Assembly (NCBI GenBank): GCA_002633005.1
Contig: NMRA01000149.1
Coordinates: forward strand, 428,386-492,385
Direction of reading: 5' to 3'
From: Phoronis australis
Taxonomy: Eukaryota > Phoronida > Phoronidae
DNA: 64,000 bases
In this document: positions 32,501 through 41,506 of the stretch, piece after piece
Position numbering within the stretch: position 1 is the first letter of the stretch
Layout of the letters: each line of letters starts with the position of its first letter
The notes under the pieces: model-generated
Database searches by the model: none
What the model was told of the DNA's origin: nothing
What the model saw: the letters and a program-made list of their open reading frames with translations, nothing else
Program-made: the position numbers and the translations under genes

Positions 32501-33236
32501 AAGGGCAATGTCGTCACTAATAGTTGCTTATATTTTGCTCGATTCATCACGAATAAATTAGAACTAAGGTTTATATCAATTAGCGTGTGTAAATGTTCTC
32601 AAATTGTCACATTAAAAAAATCTTAGCATGCACGGGATGAACCAGTGCTACCTTGCGATTACTTCGATGACAACGGCGTCACTTCGATGCCATTAACTAG
32701 CAAAGCTGGTATGAACGATTCAATTAACTTCCCAATTTACATAGACGTTCTGCTCATACTGGACTTTAGTTAGTATGAAAGGGCCTATAAGGCGGGCTCA
32801 TAGGCAGTCGAAATTACGCATTTCCTACCTCATGAACCATAGATGTGCCTATTTGAAGCATATGGGTTGTTTTAATACGTTCCAAGAGTGAAAAGAAGAG
32901 TTATTGAGAACACCACTGCAGTTTGTGAAGGAAAGAGCCTGGTCACCCTGAAAATCTTCCGGTTCTCATCAGTTAAGTGATACATTGTACAAAGATAGCA
33001 AAAACTGAAAAGACCTGTGGTTTTGTGTTAGTGAGAACACCAACTGCAGTTTAAGAAGGAGAGACTGGCTACACAAGAAATCCTCACGCAGTCACCATAA
33101 GAACATAATACTATACTAGTTTTACCTGGACTTCTCCATGTATCCATTCAATACATGCCTCCAACCAATCATCAGGAACACTAACATGATGCTTATTCTT
33201 CAGCCACTGTTTCGTCTCACTTACTCTAATCGACAT
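14378..33236 (-). CDS. RMI1: RMI1, RecQ-mediated genome instability protein 1, complete, 12 exons, 714 aa
   Basis: RMI1 is the OB-fold scaffold of the BLM-TOP3A-RMI dissolvasome, which resolves double Holliday junctions in the nucleus. Twelve exons on the minus strand join in frame (2145 nt): 33236-33126, 31853-31707, 30810-30697, 29286-29164, 27688-27555, 27157-27045, 26757-26684, 26077-25127, 22493-22380, 20501-20460, 19299-19246 and 14545-14378. Residues 1-75 form the N-terminal helical domain ([21 protein letters not shown]). OB1 follows (about 80-210) with [34 protein letters not shown] and KVLARA. Residues 211-575 are an acidic, Ser-rich linker. OB2 (about 578-714) has [22 protein letters not shown] and IQSCQK. 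It is slightly longer than human RMI1 (about 625 aa). Recognition is by remembered family sequence. Confidence 0.92.
14986..15195 (-). other. Unrecognised minus-strand ORF in RMI1 intron 11
   Basis: About 67 codons between a TGA near 15196 and a TAA near 14986, containing [20 protein letters not shown] and [12 protein letters not shown]. It lacks a start codon. Composition looks protein-like, and an acceptor (TTTATAAG) precedes ACCAGC. It does not fit RMI1, whose exons 11 and 12 join directly. It could be a further relic exon of the pseudogene next to it. Confidence 0.25.
15767..15880 (+). mobile_element. Dispersed G-rich-headed repeat, copy 1
   Basis: AGTGGCAGATTTAGAAGGGG then GCCATGCCCCCC, AAATTCTCCCAGATTCCATT and GGGCAAAATCCTGGCTAAT match 61347-61475 in the same orientation. 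A non-coding dispersed element, class unknown. Confidence 0.75.
16013..16416 (-). pseudogene. Pseudogene of a P2X7-C-terminus-like zinc-binding protein
   Basis: On the minus strand, after a good acceptor (CATCTTGCAG), the frame reads [20 protein letters not shown], the CxxGxC...CxCC pattern of the P2X7 receptor cytoplasmic-domain-like family. That family is common in invertebrates as stand-alone proteins. A frameshift near 16300-16315 follows. Then [19 protein letters not shown] reads in another frame, a TGA stands in the position of an expected Arg, and [17 protein letters not shown] then [14 protein letters not shown] follow, to a stop at 16015-16013. The AYRQF..W..G.LG...RVV.P.CA...IR pattern is diagnostic of the family. 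With a frameshift and a nonsense codon it should not make the full protein. It lies inside RMI1 intron 11, same strand. Confidence 0.75.
17395..17455 (-). mobile_element. tRNA-derived SINE head
   Basis: Minus strand carries TGGCTCAGTGG (A box, 17442-17432) and GGTTCGAATCC (B box, 17412-17402) with tRNA spacing. The T stem pairs imperfectly and no proper acceptor stem is present, so this is a SINE promoter head rather than a working tRNA. Confidence 0.6.
17719..17985 (-). pseudogene. Acidic ORF, possibly the N-terminal part of the P2X7-C-like pseudogene
   Basis: An open minus-strand frame from a TGA at about 17990 to 17719, with acidic [20 protein letters not shown] followed by [10 protein letters not shown], then [10 protein letters not shown]. 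Acidic N-termini and an aromatic PF/PY-EP motif precede the zinc region in the family, and this ORF lies upstream of 16416 on the same strand. No clean joining splice sites were found. It may be unrelated. Confidence 0.3.
18309..18358. repeat. C-rich 17-18-bp repeat
   Basis: CCCCTCGACCCACAA repeated about three times in RMI1 intron 11, G-rich on the transcribed strand. Confidence 0.8.
18829..18931. repeat. 40-bp tandem repeat, about 2.5 copies
   Basis: AAGCTTGAATAATATTGACC-AAGTTTGATAATATCG units in RMI1 intron 11. Confidence 0.9.
19246..19299 (-). CDS. RMI1: RMI1 exon 11, 54-nt microexon
   Basis: Acceptor CTTTATTTCAG, donor TCAAAG|GTCAGC; 18 codons [18 protein letters not shown], phase 0-0. 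It fills the loop between the EILTEMIGF helix and the last helix. Its sequence is not conserved, so the call rests on splice signals, phase and expected length. Confidence 0.7.
20460..20501 (-). CDS. RMI1: RMI1 exon 10, 42-nt microexon
   Basis: Acceptor ATATTCCAG, donor TGTAAG|GTAAGT; 14 codons [14 protein letters not shown]. Joined to the end of exon 9 it gives EILTEMIGF, matching EILTSLIGF of vertebrate OB2. Confidence 0.88.
20636..20890. mobile_element. Foldback (MITE-like) element with about 100-bp arms
   Basis: TTTAAACCAGCTTGACATGT...AACAGTGGCCACTTTGCTAG on the left is mirrored by CTAGCAAGGTGGCCACTGTT...ACATGTCAAGCTGATTTAAA on the right. A spacer of roughly 20-30 bp lies around 20750. 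Both arms give look-alike short ORFs. In RMI1 intron 9. Confidence 0.85.
21672..21832. mobile_element. MITE-like element with 25-bp terminal inverted repeats
   Basis: Begins ACCGTAAACGTTCGGGTTAA-CGCCC and ends GGGCGTTAACCCAAACATTT-ACGGT. Related sequence (GGGCGCTTAAAAATGAAA..GGGTGGGCGGTAACTGAG) lies directly upstream at about 21560-21635, suggesting a second, diverged unit. Confidence 0.7.
22013..22205. repeat. 91-bp tandem duplication
   Basis: Units at 22013 and 22104, with a partial third from 22195 (GAAGCTCTCTATTGGAACAT...). In RMI1 intron 9, about 180 bp downstream (in gene sense) of exon 9. Confidence 0.9.
22380..22493 (-). CDS. RMI1: RMI1 exon 9, OB2
   Basis: Acceptor GCTCTTTTAG, donor ATGAG|GTCAGA; 38 codons with no start codon of their own. 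[10 protein letters not shown] and [19 protein letters not shown] align with AFIVTLTGNLSS...WSITAKVSDGTAYLDV, the OB2 strands that bind RMI2 in vertebrates. Confidence 0.88.
22520..22618. repeat. Short tandem duplication, 2 copies
   Basis: ATACCTTTACARCAAGGCTC followed by CAGGTTCATTCAAA occurs twice, just upstream (in gene sense) of RMI1 exon 9. Confidence 0.8.
23220..23640 (+). mobile_element. Dispersed AT-rich repeat, copy 2
   Basis: Counterpart of 1080-1500 in opposite orientation. Shared order of CTATGGTTTATGCA, GGAATTGTT, AGCTGCAT, GTAACAGC and TTTTGCTATGA blocks. In RMI1 intron 8. Confidence 0.6.
23815..24130 (+). mobile_element. LINE 3' terminal relic
   Basis: The + frame reads [20 protein letters not shown] then [11 protein letters not shown] before a stop. 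This is the CPxC...EDEYHFLxxC zinc-like end of LINE reverse-transcriptase proteins. After a frameshift, [18 protein letters not shown] resembles the final LINE segment. The relic ends near GTCTATGGCC...TTGATTGATT, a short 3' tandem. It is 5'-truncated and inserted antisense in RMI1 intron 8. Confidence 0.6.
24238..24325 (+). mobile_element. tRNA-derived SINE head
   Basis: GTGTGGCCTTCTGAGG (A-box-like, 24241-24256) and GTGGGTTCAAGTCCCAC (T arm with a perfect 5-bp stem, about 24294-24310). The anticodon arm does not fold to a 7-nt loop, so it is not a functional tRNA. In RMI1 intron 8. Confidence 0.55.
25127..26077 (-). CDS. RMI1: RMI1 exon 8, long linker exon
   Basis: A 951-nt exon, acceptor GTTTATAG, donor GTTAAG|GTATTT. 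It begins [19 protein letters not shown], runs through a Ser/Asp-rich disordered linker with [17 protein letters not shown], and enters OB2 with YTYLSVVL and VELTTVKVK. The frame reads on past the donor, but OB2 continues only in exon 9. Confidence 0.9.
26684..26757 (-). CDS. RMI1: RMI1 exon 7, acidic linker
   Basis: Acceptor TTTGATAG, donor [32 protein letters not shown] resembles the acidic SDEELLASLDENDEL segment after OB1 in vertebrate RMI1. Confidence 0.85.
27045..27157 (-). CDS. RMI1: RMI1 exon 6, linker
   Basis: Acceptor CTATTTCAG, donor GATG|GTATTT. It encodes [20 protein letters not shown] and more low-complexity linker. Weakly conserved; the support is the fit of phases (1 nt in, 1 nt out). 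Confidence 0.75.
27555..27688 (-). CDS. RMI1: RMI1 exon 5, OB1 end
   Basis: Acceptor TCTTGTCAG, donor GCACT|GTAAGT, phase 2 exit. [20 protein letters not shown] then [16 protein letters not shown] matches the [25 protein letters not shown] end of OB1. Confidence 0.93.
27822..28245. repeat. 39-bp minisatellite, about 11 copies, in RMI1 intron 4
   Basis: Unit AGTTCACATTACACACATGC-CCATCAGTGACAACCACTA with scattered substitutions. Because 39 is divisible by three and the unit lacks stops in one frame of each strand, long open frames appear on both strands. They read as 13-residue peptide repeats and have no start or splice context. Confidence 0.95.
29164..29286 (-). CDS. RMI1: RMI1 exon 4, OB1
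   Basis: Acceptor CTCCTTGTAG, donor ACTAAG|GTGAGC; 41 codons. [19 protein letters not shown] then [12 protein letters not shown] matches [30 protein letters not shown] nearly residue for residue. Confidence 0.93.
29577..29750. repeat. 58-bp tandem repeat, 3 copies
   Basis: Units at 29577, 29635 and 29693 (ATCTTTTAAAAACTACTCAT...) are essentially identical, suggesting a recent expansion. In RMI1 intron 3. Confidence 0.95.
30697..30810 (-). CDS. RMI1: RMI1 exon 3, start of OB1 and TOP3A-gating loop
   Basis: Acceptor ATTTCACAG, donor CAAAT|GTAAGA; 38 codons. It opens [20 protein letters not shown], matching INSLVDVSQPAYSQIQKLRG. The following Asn/Ser-rich residues occupy the position of the OB1 insertion loop that contacts TOP3A in the human complex. 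The exon itself contains a donor-like GATGTGAGT 15 nt in, and its 5' end is tandemly repeated upstream. Confidence 0.9.
30811..31027 (-). repeat. 51-bp array derived from RMI1 exon 3 acceptor and 5' end
   Basis: Four degenerate copies of the unit [pyrimidine tract-CACAG-ATTGACTCTTTACTTGAT-GTGAGT-TCATCACTGTACTC] lie directly upstream of true exon 3 on the minus strand. The period is about 51 bp (17 codons), so the array stays open in frame with the exon. Only the copy nearest the exon (core 30861-30844) keeps both an AG acceptor and a GTGAGT donor. The other three have lost the AG (CACAA, CGCGG, CACAA). Confidence 0.85.
31707..31853 (-). CDS. RMI1: RMI1 exon 2
   Basis: Acceptor TTTTTTCAG, donor CTTCAG|GTGAGC; 49 codons, phase 0-0. 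[15 protein letters not shown] and LNGNHCLQ match VFEQWLLTDLRDLE and LNGFYALQ of vertebrate RMI1. Confidence 0.92.
32033..32269. mobile_element. MITE family A, copy 1
   Basis: Begins GACCACTTATCCTTATGAAG and ends with ACAATTTCATAAAGGCGAGT-GGTATAAATC, its imperfect inverted complement. The interior carries AATAACACGCCATGACAAGTC. In RMI1 intron 1. Confidence 0.65.
33126..33236 (-). CDS. RMI1: RMI1 exon 1, start codon
   Basis: ATG at 33236-33234 with A at -3. It encodes [20 protein letters not shown] then [17 protein letters not shown], matching the start of vertebrate RMI1. The donor CCAG|GTAAAA leaves phase 0. A possible 5' UTR acceptor (CTTTTAG) lies just upstream near 33254. Confidence 0.9.
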
Positions 33237-35668
33237 CTTCTACAGCAGAATCTAAAAGTTAAGTTACAAATATGTTAAGATGCAACCAAATGCCCCATTG
33301 TTCGCCATTGTTTAACATTAGAATTACAGCAATCTGTCAAAAGGTTGAACTTGTTTTGTTCAATCTACGGAAGTAATTCGTATCTTCTGAGTCTGAATGT
33401 GGGTCGAACCTTTCCCAGCTCTACGTAACTTTTGTTTTAGACAGCCAGCCTAAACCCTTCCCCAAACACACAAACAAAGATATACAAGAGCAATGCAAAG
33501 CGTTGAAATGCCCTCACAACAGCACCGTGTGCTTCTATGGTATTTTAATATCACTAAAATGGCCATTAGATGACACAGAATTTATCATACTTGTCTGAAC
33601 TAAGGAGAAGCCGTCTCTGTAGTACACAAGTTGCCAAATTTCATGAAAACAAGCCAAGGAACTCCAAAGATTTAGAGGTAAACATAAAAAAAACAATTAA
33701 CACTAGCTATCATCTGACTGGTCAAAAATGGAATGGCATCATCACATCCTTATTAAAACTCTATTTGCCAAATTTCACAAAAGTCCACCATGAAGGAATT
33801 CCAACGGTATAGAGGCAAACATAAGACTAAAACTGCCACTAGGAGACACAGCATTGCTCAGATCGGTCCGAGATTTGTCGTCCTCTGTCATCAGATACAT
33901 AAGAACATACCCGCCAAATTCAAAAGTATCCTGCAATGGGTTTAGGAGATACAGCTGCGGAGGCTGGCTGCCCAGACAGAGATGACAACAATATGCACCC
34001 ACATATACGGTACATATGTGGGCACGTAAAAACGATAATGCAAGAATCAAAAATCCGTTGACAGCATGGGGTGGTTGGCCACCAAACATTACTCAAGACT
34101 TAATAACATGAAAACTGACTAATCACATCCAGTTAAACTTAATATGTCAATTTTCGAGTTTATAAACATTGGAATTAACTAACTCAGGTCTTAAAGGAGC
34201 TGTAATCCCACTTTTTGTCCAAAAACTACTAGTACTTGCCAAACGTGATTACAAATTCCAAGATTTTTCGCAACTTTCTGTCTTGTAACAAACTTGTTGG
34301 AAATTTAACTTTTCAGGCACATTTTGGGACCAAAATCTAACTGTTTGCTGTTTCTTTGGTGAAAAAGATTACAGTGTTCAGTGTACAATCAAAATTAAGA
34401 CATGATAGGTCTATTCAGGATTGGTACAAATTTCATAATTGCTGTACAATCATAGGTTCAGACATAATTCATGACACGACATAAAACACCCTTATTTTTA
34501 TCATAATGAATGGAAATGTTCATGACTTCTGTAAACTGCAAAAATGTCACGGCTGCCAGCATAAGTCCCATCAATCGCTGCTCTTTTCAAGAGCGTCATG
34601 TATTGAGTTTCTATCATATGTTTGTTACTTCCAGTAGCATTTAAAACATATGACTATCAACTGCATGTTACTATGACCTATGTTCACGTGTTGTAGTTAC
34701 TTTGATGTTGTTTGCTTCAATGCTGATTACTTTGAAAATATAGTTCTTATATCATTCAATTGTTTTTATAAATGCCATACACCAACGATGTTACAAAGGG
34801 TATTTTTAAATTTTGGGATTCTGATTTTTGTTTGAGAGACCTGCAGCCAGGAAACGTTTAAAACACCATTTTGAGTATTTAATGCAATTTTTGCCATCTT
34901 CTGAACATTTCAAAATAACTTTCCATGAAAAAAGCAGCACTGGGAAAAATTCAAAAATTCAGTTTACAAATGCGCATATTTCAGCTCGGCATAGTTGAGT
35001 ATTGTGCACTGCCTAGAAATTACCCAATGTCACAGTGAAACCTATACTAGGAGAGAGAAACCCTATAAAAAAGATGACGATCAACATGCAGAAATCAGCA
35101 TACAGACATCAGTGAGGATCTTCTTCTGTAACCAAAAATGGCATGTTGACGTCATAAACAGGAAATAAGACCAGTTTTGCAATACCTAACTCTTTTTCAT
35201 GGATTGCAAACAAGGTTTGATCTTTGAAAACGAATCAAATTTTGCGCCCATGAGATTTACCGGAAGTTGAGAACAAAAGCTGTCTTACGTTTAAGTGTTC
35301 AGTTACGTATAATATTGTTGTCACTTTTCTTAATCAGAAAGATGATTTCTGATAAAAAAATATTCGAAGTAAAAACTAGATACGAAGAAACATTGAATTA
35401 ATCTTAAGAAAGAAGGCTCGACGGCTGATAAACAAAGCACGCTCACTGTACGCGTGCGACATCTATTGTCAAATAATTTTTTCCCGCTGTGACCATAAAG
35501 CGATCGTAAAAATAATCAGGGACCGAAGCATTTCCGTTACAAATCACAAGGTGTTCTCATCAAGAGCATTCTTTTCACAGCTCTTTACACACAATTTGTA
35601 TTTCATTTTACGCACAACCCATTTTTCTTCACATACCACATTTATTCCCTCACTGGCGAACAACGTGC
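33237..35668. other. Non-coding upstream flank of RMI1
   Basis: The presumed RMI1 promoter lies in the first few hundred bases, with no TATA at a convincing place. At 33570-34080 short degenerate motifs (CCAAATTTCATGAAAAC, AACTCCAAAGATTTAGAGG) recur, suggesting an old repeat. From 34100 to 35660 it is AT-rich, with no gene seen. Confidence 0.5.
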
Positions 35669-35820
35669 TGGGCTGGGTTGCACAAAACTTCAAAAGTATC
35701 AGCTGAACAAGTTTGATTGTTGCATGACGTCAGGTGCATTGTTCAAAAATAACAACGTGGCGCGTAATAACATGACGTCATTGTTGCTATACGGCGTATA
35801 ACTTTTATGCAACTGGGCCC
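35669..35820 (-). mobile_element. MITE family C, copy 1 (about 150 bp)
   Basis: Ends are GGGCTGGGTTGCACAAAA and TTTTATGCAACTGGGCCC. Internal TTGTTATTGTTGAACxATGC-type sequence matches 46331-46484 in reverse orientation. Confidence 0.7.
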
Positions 35821-35835
35821 AGATGGAAGAAGCCT

Positions 35836-36073
35836 GGGGATCACTCATATTGACAAGGTGCCCCCAGGCGAGCCATAAATTAAGGGTAGGCGGTACTTTT
35901 TCAGCAAGTTTTGCGGGATCTGCGCGGGGTACAATTGGCCCCTAGATTTCCACTTTGTGGGATGATGCGAAAAATCTACCCCGCAAAAAGGGCTGGGAAT
36001 TAGCCTACCTGGCACCCGCAATAGGAGGTCTCTCGGCAATTTTTGAGGGCACCTTGTAAATATCCGTGACCCC
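35836..36073. mobile_element. MITE-like element with about 28-bp TIRs
   Basis: GGGGATCACTCATATTGACA-AGGTGCCC at the left is mirrored by GGGCACCTTGTAAATATCCG-TGACCCC at the right, about 238 bp overall. No clear target-site duplication. Confidence 0.7.
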
Positions 36074-37774
36074 TTCCGGGGGATGAAGGCCAGATTCCGG
36101 CATTCTACCACAGAACCTATCCCTAAATCAAATGAATGTCGTAGACACGTCATATGTTTCGTGAAACGTATTCAAATTTGACTTTCTTATGAAAATGAAG
36201 ACTTGTTGGAACAATATAGGATTCGCGGCACTATTTCACTCGCGCTCAGTGTAACCGTTCGTCTGCATATACTGTACTGTACTGGTCTTTGCAGAACGAT
36301 TGCAGTTATAAGACGTCCCTGAGGTCTGCAACCAAAACAATAAAATATAAGAAATGACATTAACTTTATATTGAGAATTTCTTCAAATTTTTAATATTAT
36401 TTACAAAAAGAGATTGTTTTCGTGGGAGTGACATGGCAGATAATTTGATACTTCCGCCCGAATCAAATGGCTTTTTTCATGTACATATCCGTGTAAAGTT
36501 GCAGACAATCTCAGTATGACTGATTGTTGCGGTGTCAGTAGAGTTCTTTGTAAACGCCAGCTGATGAACGACCTTTTGAACAAATCATTAAGTGAGAAAA
36601 TATTACTTCTCTAAGTCGTTGAGCGAAAGAAAAATGGACAAAGCTATAAATACACAATTTATTACAATACTCAGTTTTGAGTGAAGATGACAGTGACTGA
36701 CATAAAACTGAGATTAACCTTGACACGTTGGCTTTCGAGATACAGACACTTTGTTGAGACAATTTAATCGGAATGGATTCTGATAACAGCTCAAACTTTT
36801 ATCATTCAAAGTGTTATCCTGGCATTTTCTTTAGCCAACATCATATTAGCTGAAAGGGATTAGTTCTAAGGTAGTACTGTCAATGTAAAAGATGTCTCGC
36901 CACGCTTTAAGTCAGCACAATGAAAGGATAACAATGTTATTTTGTTATTAATGTGTGTTTCGTGAACAAGTTCTAAGAGAGGGTATTCGCACAAAACTTA
37001 GGAATCTTTCCTTTCCATTTGGTTAGAAATTCATGAAACGAATTTTTACGAAATCCAAACCATTAAAACCTTATTCAGTATGGCACCATTTGTTTTCAAA
37101 ATGGCTGCTATATCGTAATGTAGAATTTTTTTAGTATAATTCTTGACTTTCGGGTAGTACACCAGCGAAATGGACGCTTCACTTGGATGATATTGATCTT
37201 AAAGCGTTAGCAAAGTACCTAAATACATGCAGAATTGTTATTTATAAAGTGTTGATGTTTTAATGACTATTAAGACACGTCGAATGTTCTAAACCCATCA
37301 AGGCAAAGGAAAGAATATCTTAGACAACAGTTTTAAAGCACTTCAGGTTTTGTGGCCGGGATTCTATTTCTGTTTTCAGCGATCTTGATTGGAGACTCGT
37401 TTCTTCATTTTCAAACATTGCAGCTTAACCTAACAAGTCATTCAGTCGGATGGCGAGACGACAGGAATTTCCAGACCAGTGGCGATCTACGGCCCTTTTC
37501 ACATCCATGATCGCAATCATGGAGATGTAAAAATATAGATGTCCTGACCTTCGCAAGGTCTTAGATTATCTGATATGGATTACTTTCCTGACAAACTGTA
37601 CAAACCATTACAAATTTCAATGTCCAAAAAATCCGGATAAGGCAAAGCCTTGTGAGCTTGTGCCACGACAGAATGATTTTGAAAACAGAGGAAAGGAATT
37701 CATACATTTAAAGCAGGCTGTTTATAGAGGCATGAAACCTTGCTCTCTGTTAAGAAAACGAGTTTTAGTTTATG

Positions 37775-37955
37775 CCATTTACAGTTATGAAATATTGGCC
37801 TCAAACTGTTCCTTAGTCAACAAAGTGTAATCTCTGACAGAAAGCTCGTGAAAATTCAGATCTGATGAAATAACGAACTGTCGATAGGTCACTTATAAAC
37901 TGAGCAAGAAACAAGACAAGGCTAATTTTATAACGGTAAGGCGCCTAAATCGAAA
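37775..37955. mobile_element. MITE family A, copy 2
   Basis: TATGAAATATTGGCCTCAAA...CTGTTCCTTAGTCAAC at the left and TTTTATAACGGTAAGGCGCC-TAAATC at the right. Interior diverged. Confidence 0.5.
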
Positions 37956-40854
37956 GTTGTCATGGTGTTTGACAGAAAGCAAGGGGCTTTATTGTCCATT
38001 TAAAAGGACATGTCTAAAGGATATTTGCTGTTAGAGTACGCAAAAATAAAAGTTTCAGTACACCTAGCATTTTATCGGGATGAAGTGTAGTAACTATTCA
38101 GACGATCACGGTAGCTAAGCTTGTTCGTTACATGGTGATAAAAGCGAAGGAAACGTCTGAAAGTTGAACGAACAGCCTAAATGTAATTACGGAAGAAAAT
38201 GACCTCAAGAAACGAGAGTGGTTAATATAAAAGTATCAAAATAATACAATTAAATGTATATTAAACTAGAAACCAATGCAATTAGACAGTAATTATGACT
38301 CTATATATTACAATATACGGCCGAGTGGTTACTGTTTGTTGCTGCGTCTAGTTATACGGAGAAGCGTGTGATGGAAATTGACAAGATAGCGTGGATTGAC
38401 ATCCTAAGTGGTCTTGTAATCTAATTCAGACCACGTGATGTGTCACAAAACGTTAAGGACTTACTGAGATTTCAGTTGTTCCTGCGTTTTCCTGTCAGTT
38501 TTGTTACTGGAATTATAATTCTTAGTATTGTTTGCAAAGTCTTTTTCCTTGTAATTTTCACTAAACATTTATGACTTATTAAGAAATGCATGAGAACCAA
38601 TTTGAGAAAAATACATATTTCATCGTTGCTTATGTTTTGAATCAGTTCAACTGCAATATCAAGGGGTTCTTCGTTTCATCGTTTCCTCTTTACTTTCATG
38701 CAACAAGACTAAGCCATTCGAATAATTGTTTCCTCACGTATGCAAATTTGATGACTTTGTGACCTACACTCACAGAAATAGTTATCAGCATTTAAAACAT
38801 TTGCTTTTCTTTTAATGAATTGCAAGGAATGCAGTTTTTTAATGGCTTCAATTCAGTCCATTCATTTTGTGACGCTTCTAAGTACACCTTAAATGATTAT
38901 TACCGATAGAGATACTGAATAAAAGGACAATCATTATGTAAAATATAGGTAACCACTTTAATCACTAACATAAGCATTTTTATATATTGCGTTTTTTTTC
39001 AAGCAAATTTATAAAAAACAGATAACATATATGATACAGACAACAAGCGCAACATGCGTTTGCAGCCATTTAATGCTGGTTTGTCATAAAAGTTAATGTC
39101 GCAGTTCCAATTCGAAACTAGTATAGAATATACGGTCTTTCAAACGAGTAACTAAATAACCAATGAATAATGCATAGTTTGCATTAACAGTTCCCACTAT
39201 TTGCAAGAACTGATCAACACTCGGTAAATATTTCCTCAGATATTTGACTAAATACCAACACACATCAAGAAATGCCGGCAATGCATAAACGTCCATGGCT
39301 TAATCGATTTCACCAAAAGAAATTCTCGCGACTCTCACCGTTCCTCGTTATCGCCCGAGGACACGAACTGTGTAATGTATTTGCGACTGCGTTCACGGTT
39401 GCATTTTTCTTTCAAGATATATGTCGACAGCTCAACTCTATGTATGAATATAACGACAGCTATAGCACGTGGTGGAAGAGTTTCGATACCAGCATATTTA
39501 CGTTAATTAACCACGTTGCATATCCTCAATCATAATCAAGTGAAAGATAAACCTGGCATTTCAATTTTAGTTTGATGATAGATGACAAAATATTTCACAT
39601 TTCTGTTACTGTAAAGGCGTTGTCCAAACCGTTTTTCACAATCCCCAATCCAACAGCTACCAACCTCACGAGCACAAATAAGAAATTCTTATGTATCCAA
39701 CGCGTTTATTCCATCATCCAAAGTCGCAAAACGCACTTATTTTTCGACTCAGCGTAAACTAAGACCATTACCATGCGTGTCTTGCCTGTCTGCGAGCTGG
39801 AGTAATACTGGATTTAGAGTAAAATTTGTGATCCTATAAGTATGTACATTGTCAAATTTGAATGTATAATTGGAAGAATAATTTTACATTAGTATTATGT
39901 AGGAGCCATGCTAATCTCTACAGAAGATTGCTTAAATTTGCAATTCACGACACTCAGTTTTCCGATTACCCATTCAGAAGTCTTCAGTTAAGCGCAATTG
40001 TATAGTCTGGTATAGTCTTGATCTCATTCATTAGGTTGCATCTCGCACTCGGCCCATGAATTTATGCAACAGATATTGAAACGCTGGGGAATCGATGTCT
40101 CTAACTACTGATCTCTTCTAGAATTTTATTAGATTCTTGATGCGAAATGCCACGTGTTACCCTCAACACCCAATAGTTGAATTCTGTGCTGCGTACTGTG
40201 CAGTTCACGTCTGGGATGTTTTTTTTTTTGCTGTTTTGTTTTGTTTTGTGGTTACGGCCAGAACAGAATTCACGTTTTCCGTTTATGATAAGCTTATTAC
40301 TCAGTTTTGAGGCAAACACGACAAATTAAACCTTCCTAAAGCGATAAAAAACCACATGACTCAATAGGATCTGCTGTACCTAATTCTATTAACAGTTTCC
40401 GTTGAAAACAAAATAAAACTGCAATTATTTTTATACAACTGTTAGTAATAAAAGCTGCATTGTCTAAACTGTTTTTTTTTTACCAACAGATTGTTTTACT
40501 TCAAAGGTTAAAATAACACGCGTAAGTTGATATCAAGGCAATGTTTGTTCCATTTTTCTCAAGTTATTTCTTATTGATTTTTGAAAGTTATCTTCCTGAT
40601 ATGATTTAAGGTTTTGTATTTGTTGAACAAAACAGTAGTATATTGATTAACAACTATATTTTTACACTGCCAAACTTTCGCTTATCTTTCTAGAGAAGTA
40701 ATTATTGAAGTCCATTCGCCGTTTGATGGGTTTATCAAGTATAATTAGGGACATCAATTTGCCGTCGTATTTTTACAACCCCAACAAAGAAATTCACCCC
40801 AAAACATGAAACAACGGGTTTTCACTAGCTCGCGTTGCGTGGGACTTTAAAACA

Positions 40855-40960
40855 AGTTAGTCATGGGAACACTGACATCTCTTATCAAATTAGTCAGATG
40901 AGAATACTAACATCTCTTAACAATTTAGTCAGATGGAAACACTACATCTCTTAACAATGT
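40855..40960. repeat. 33-36-bp tandem repeat, 3 copies
   Basis: TTAGTCAGATGGAAACACTA...CATCTCTTAACAA repeated three times with small indels. Confidence 0.8.
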
Positions 40961-41274
40961 TCTTGCAGTTGCAAACAGGTGCGCATAACAAACAATAGGC
41001 CTACTATTGTCCTGGTCACAATCTCGTCACTCAATACACGTTCTCTGTCTTCTTTCAGTAGTTCCCCGTAGTCTTTTTGTTCAACTGCTGTTGATCAATG
41101 GATACGTGGCTGTGTACGTGGTTCTCTTTTGCCAAGATACAGTTGTAATTTCCGATCAAACGATTTTCTCAAGGCATTCCAACTGAGTTACTGCAATGAA
41201 CTGTTTAATCCTCAGGTTATTAGGTGAACAGAAGTCAACTGAAAAAGGATTAACTGTAAATTTATGAATTGAAA

Positions 41275-41506
41275 CCGTCTTGTCGCCCACAACAAACCGT
41301 CTTGTCACCCACAACAAATCGTCTTGTAACCGTCGTGTAGCCAACAAAAGCCGTCTTACAAAAGTCTTGTCGCCGCCAACAACAAACGTTCTTGTCGCCC
41401 ACAACAAACCGTCTTGTTGCCCATAACAAACCGTCCCGTCGACCACAACAAACCCAAAACAAACCGTCTTGTCGCCCACAACTAACCGTCTTGTCGCCCA
41501 CAACTG
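41275..41506. repeat. Degenerate 22-23-bp minisatellite
   Basis: About ten units of AACCGTCTTGTCGCCCACAA with many substitutions. Open frames on both strands are repeat artefacts. Confidence 0.9.

Noticed and set aside
39093-39535. Overlapping 67-aa (-) and 87-aa (+) ORFs
   Set aside because: Unrecognised, overlapping on opposite strands, no splice or repeat support; consistent with chance.
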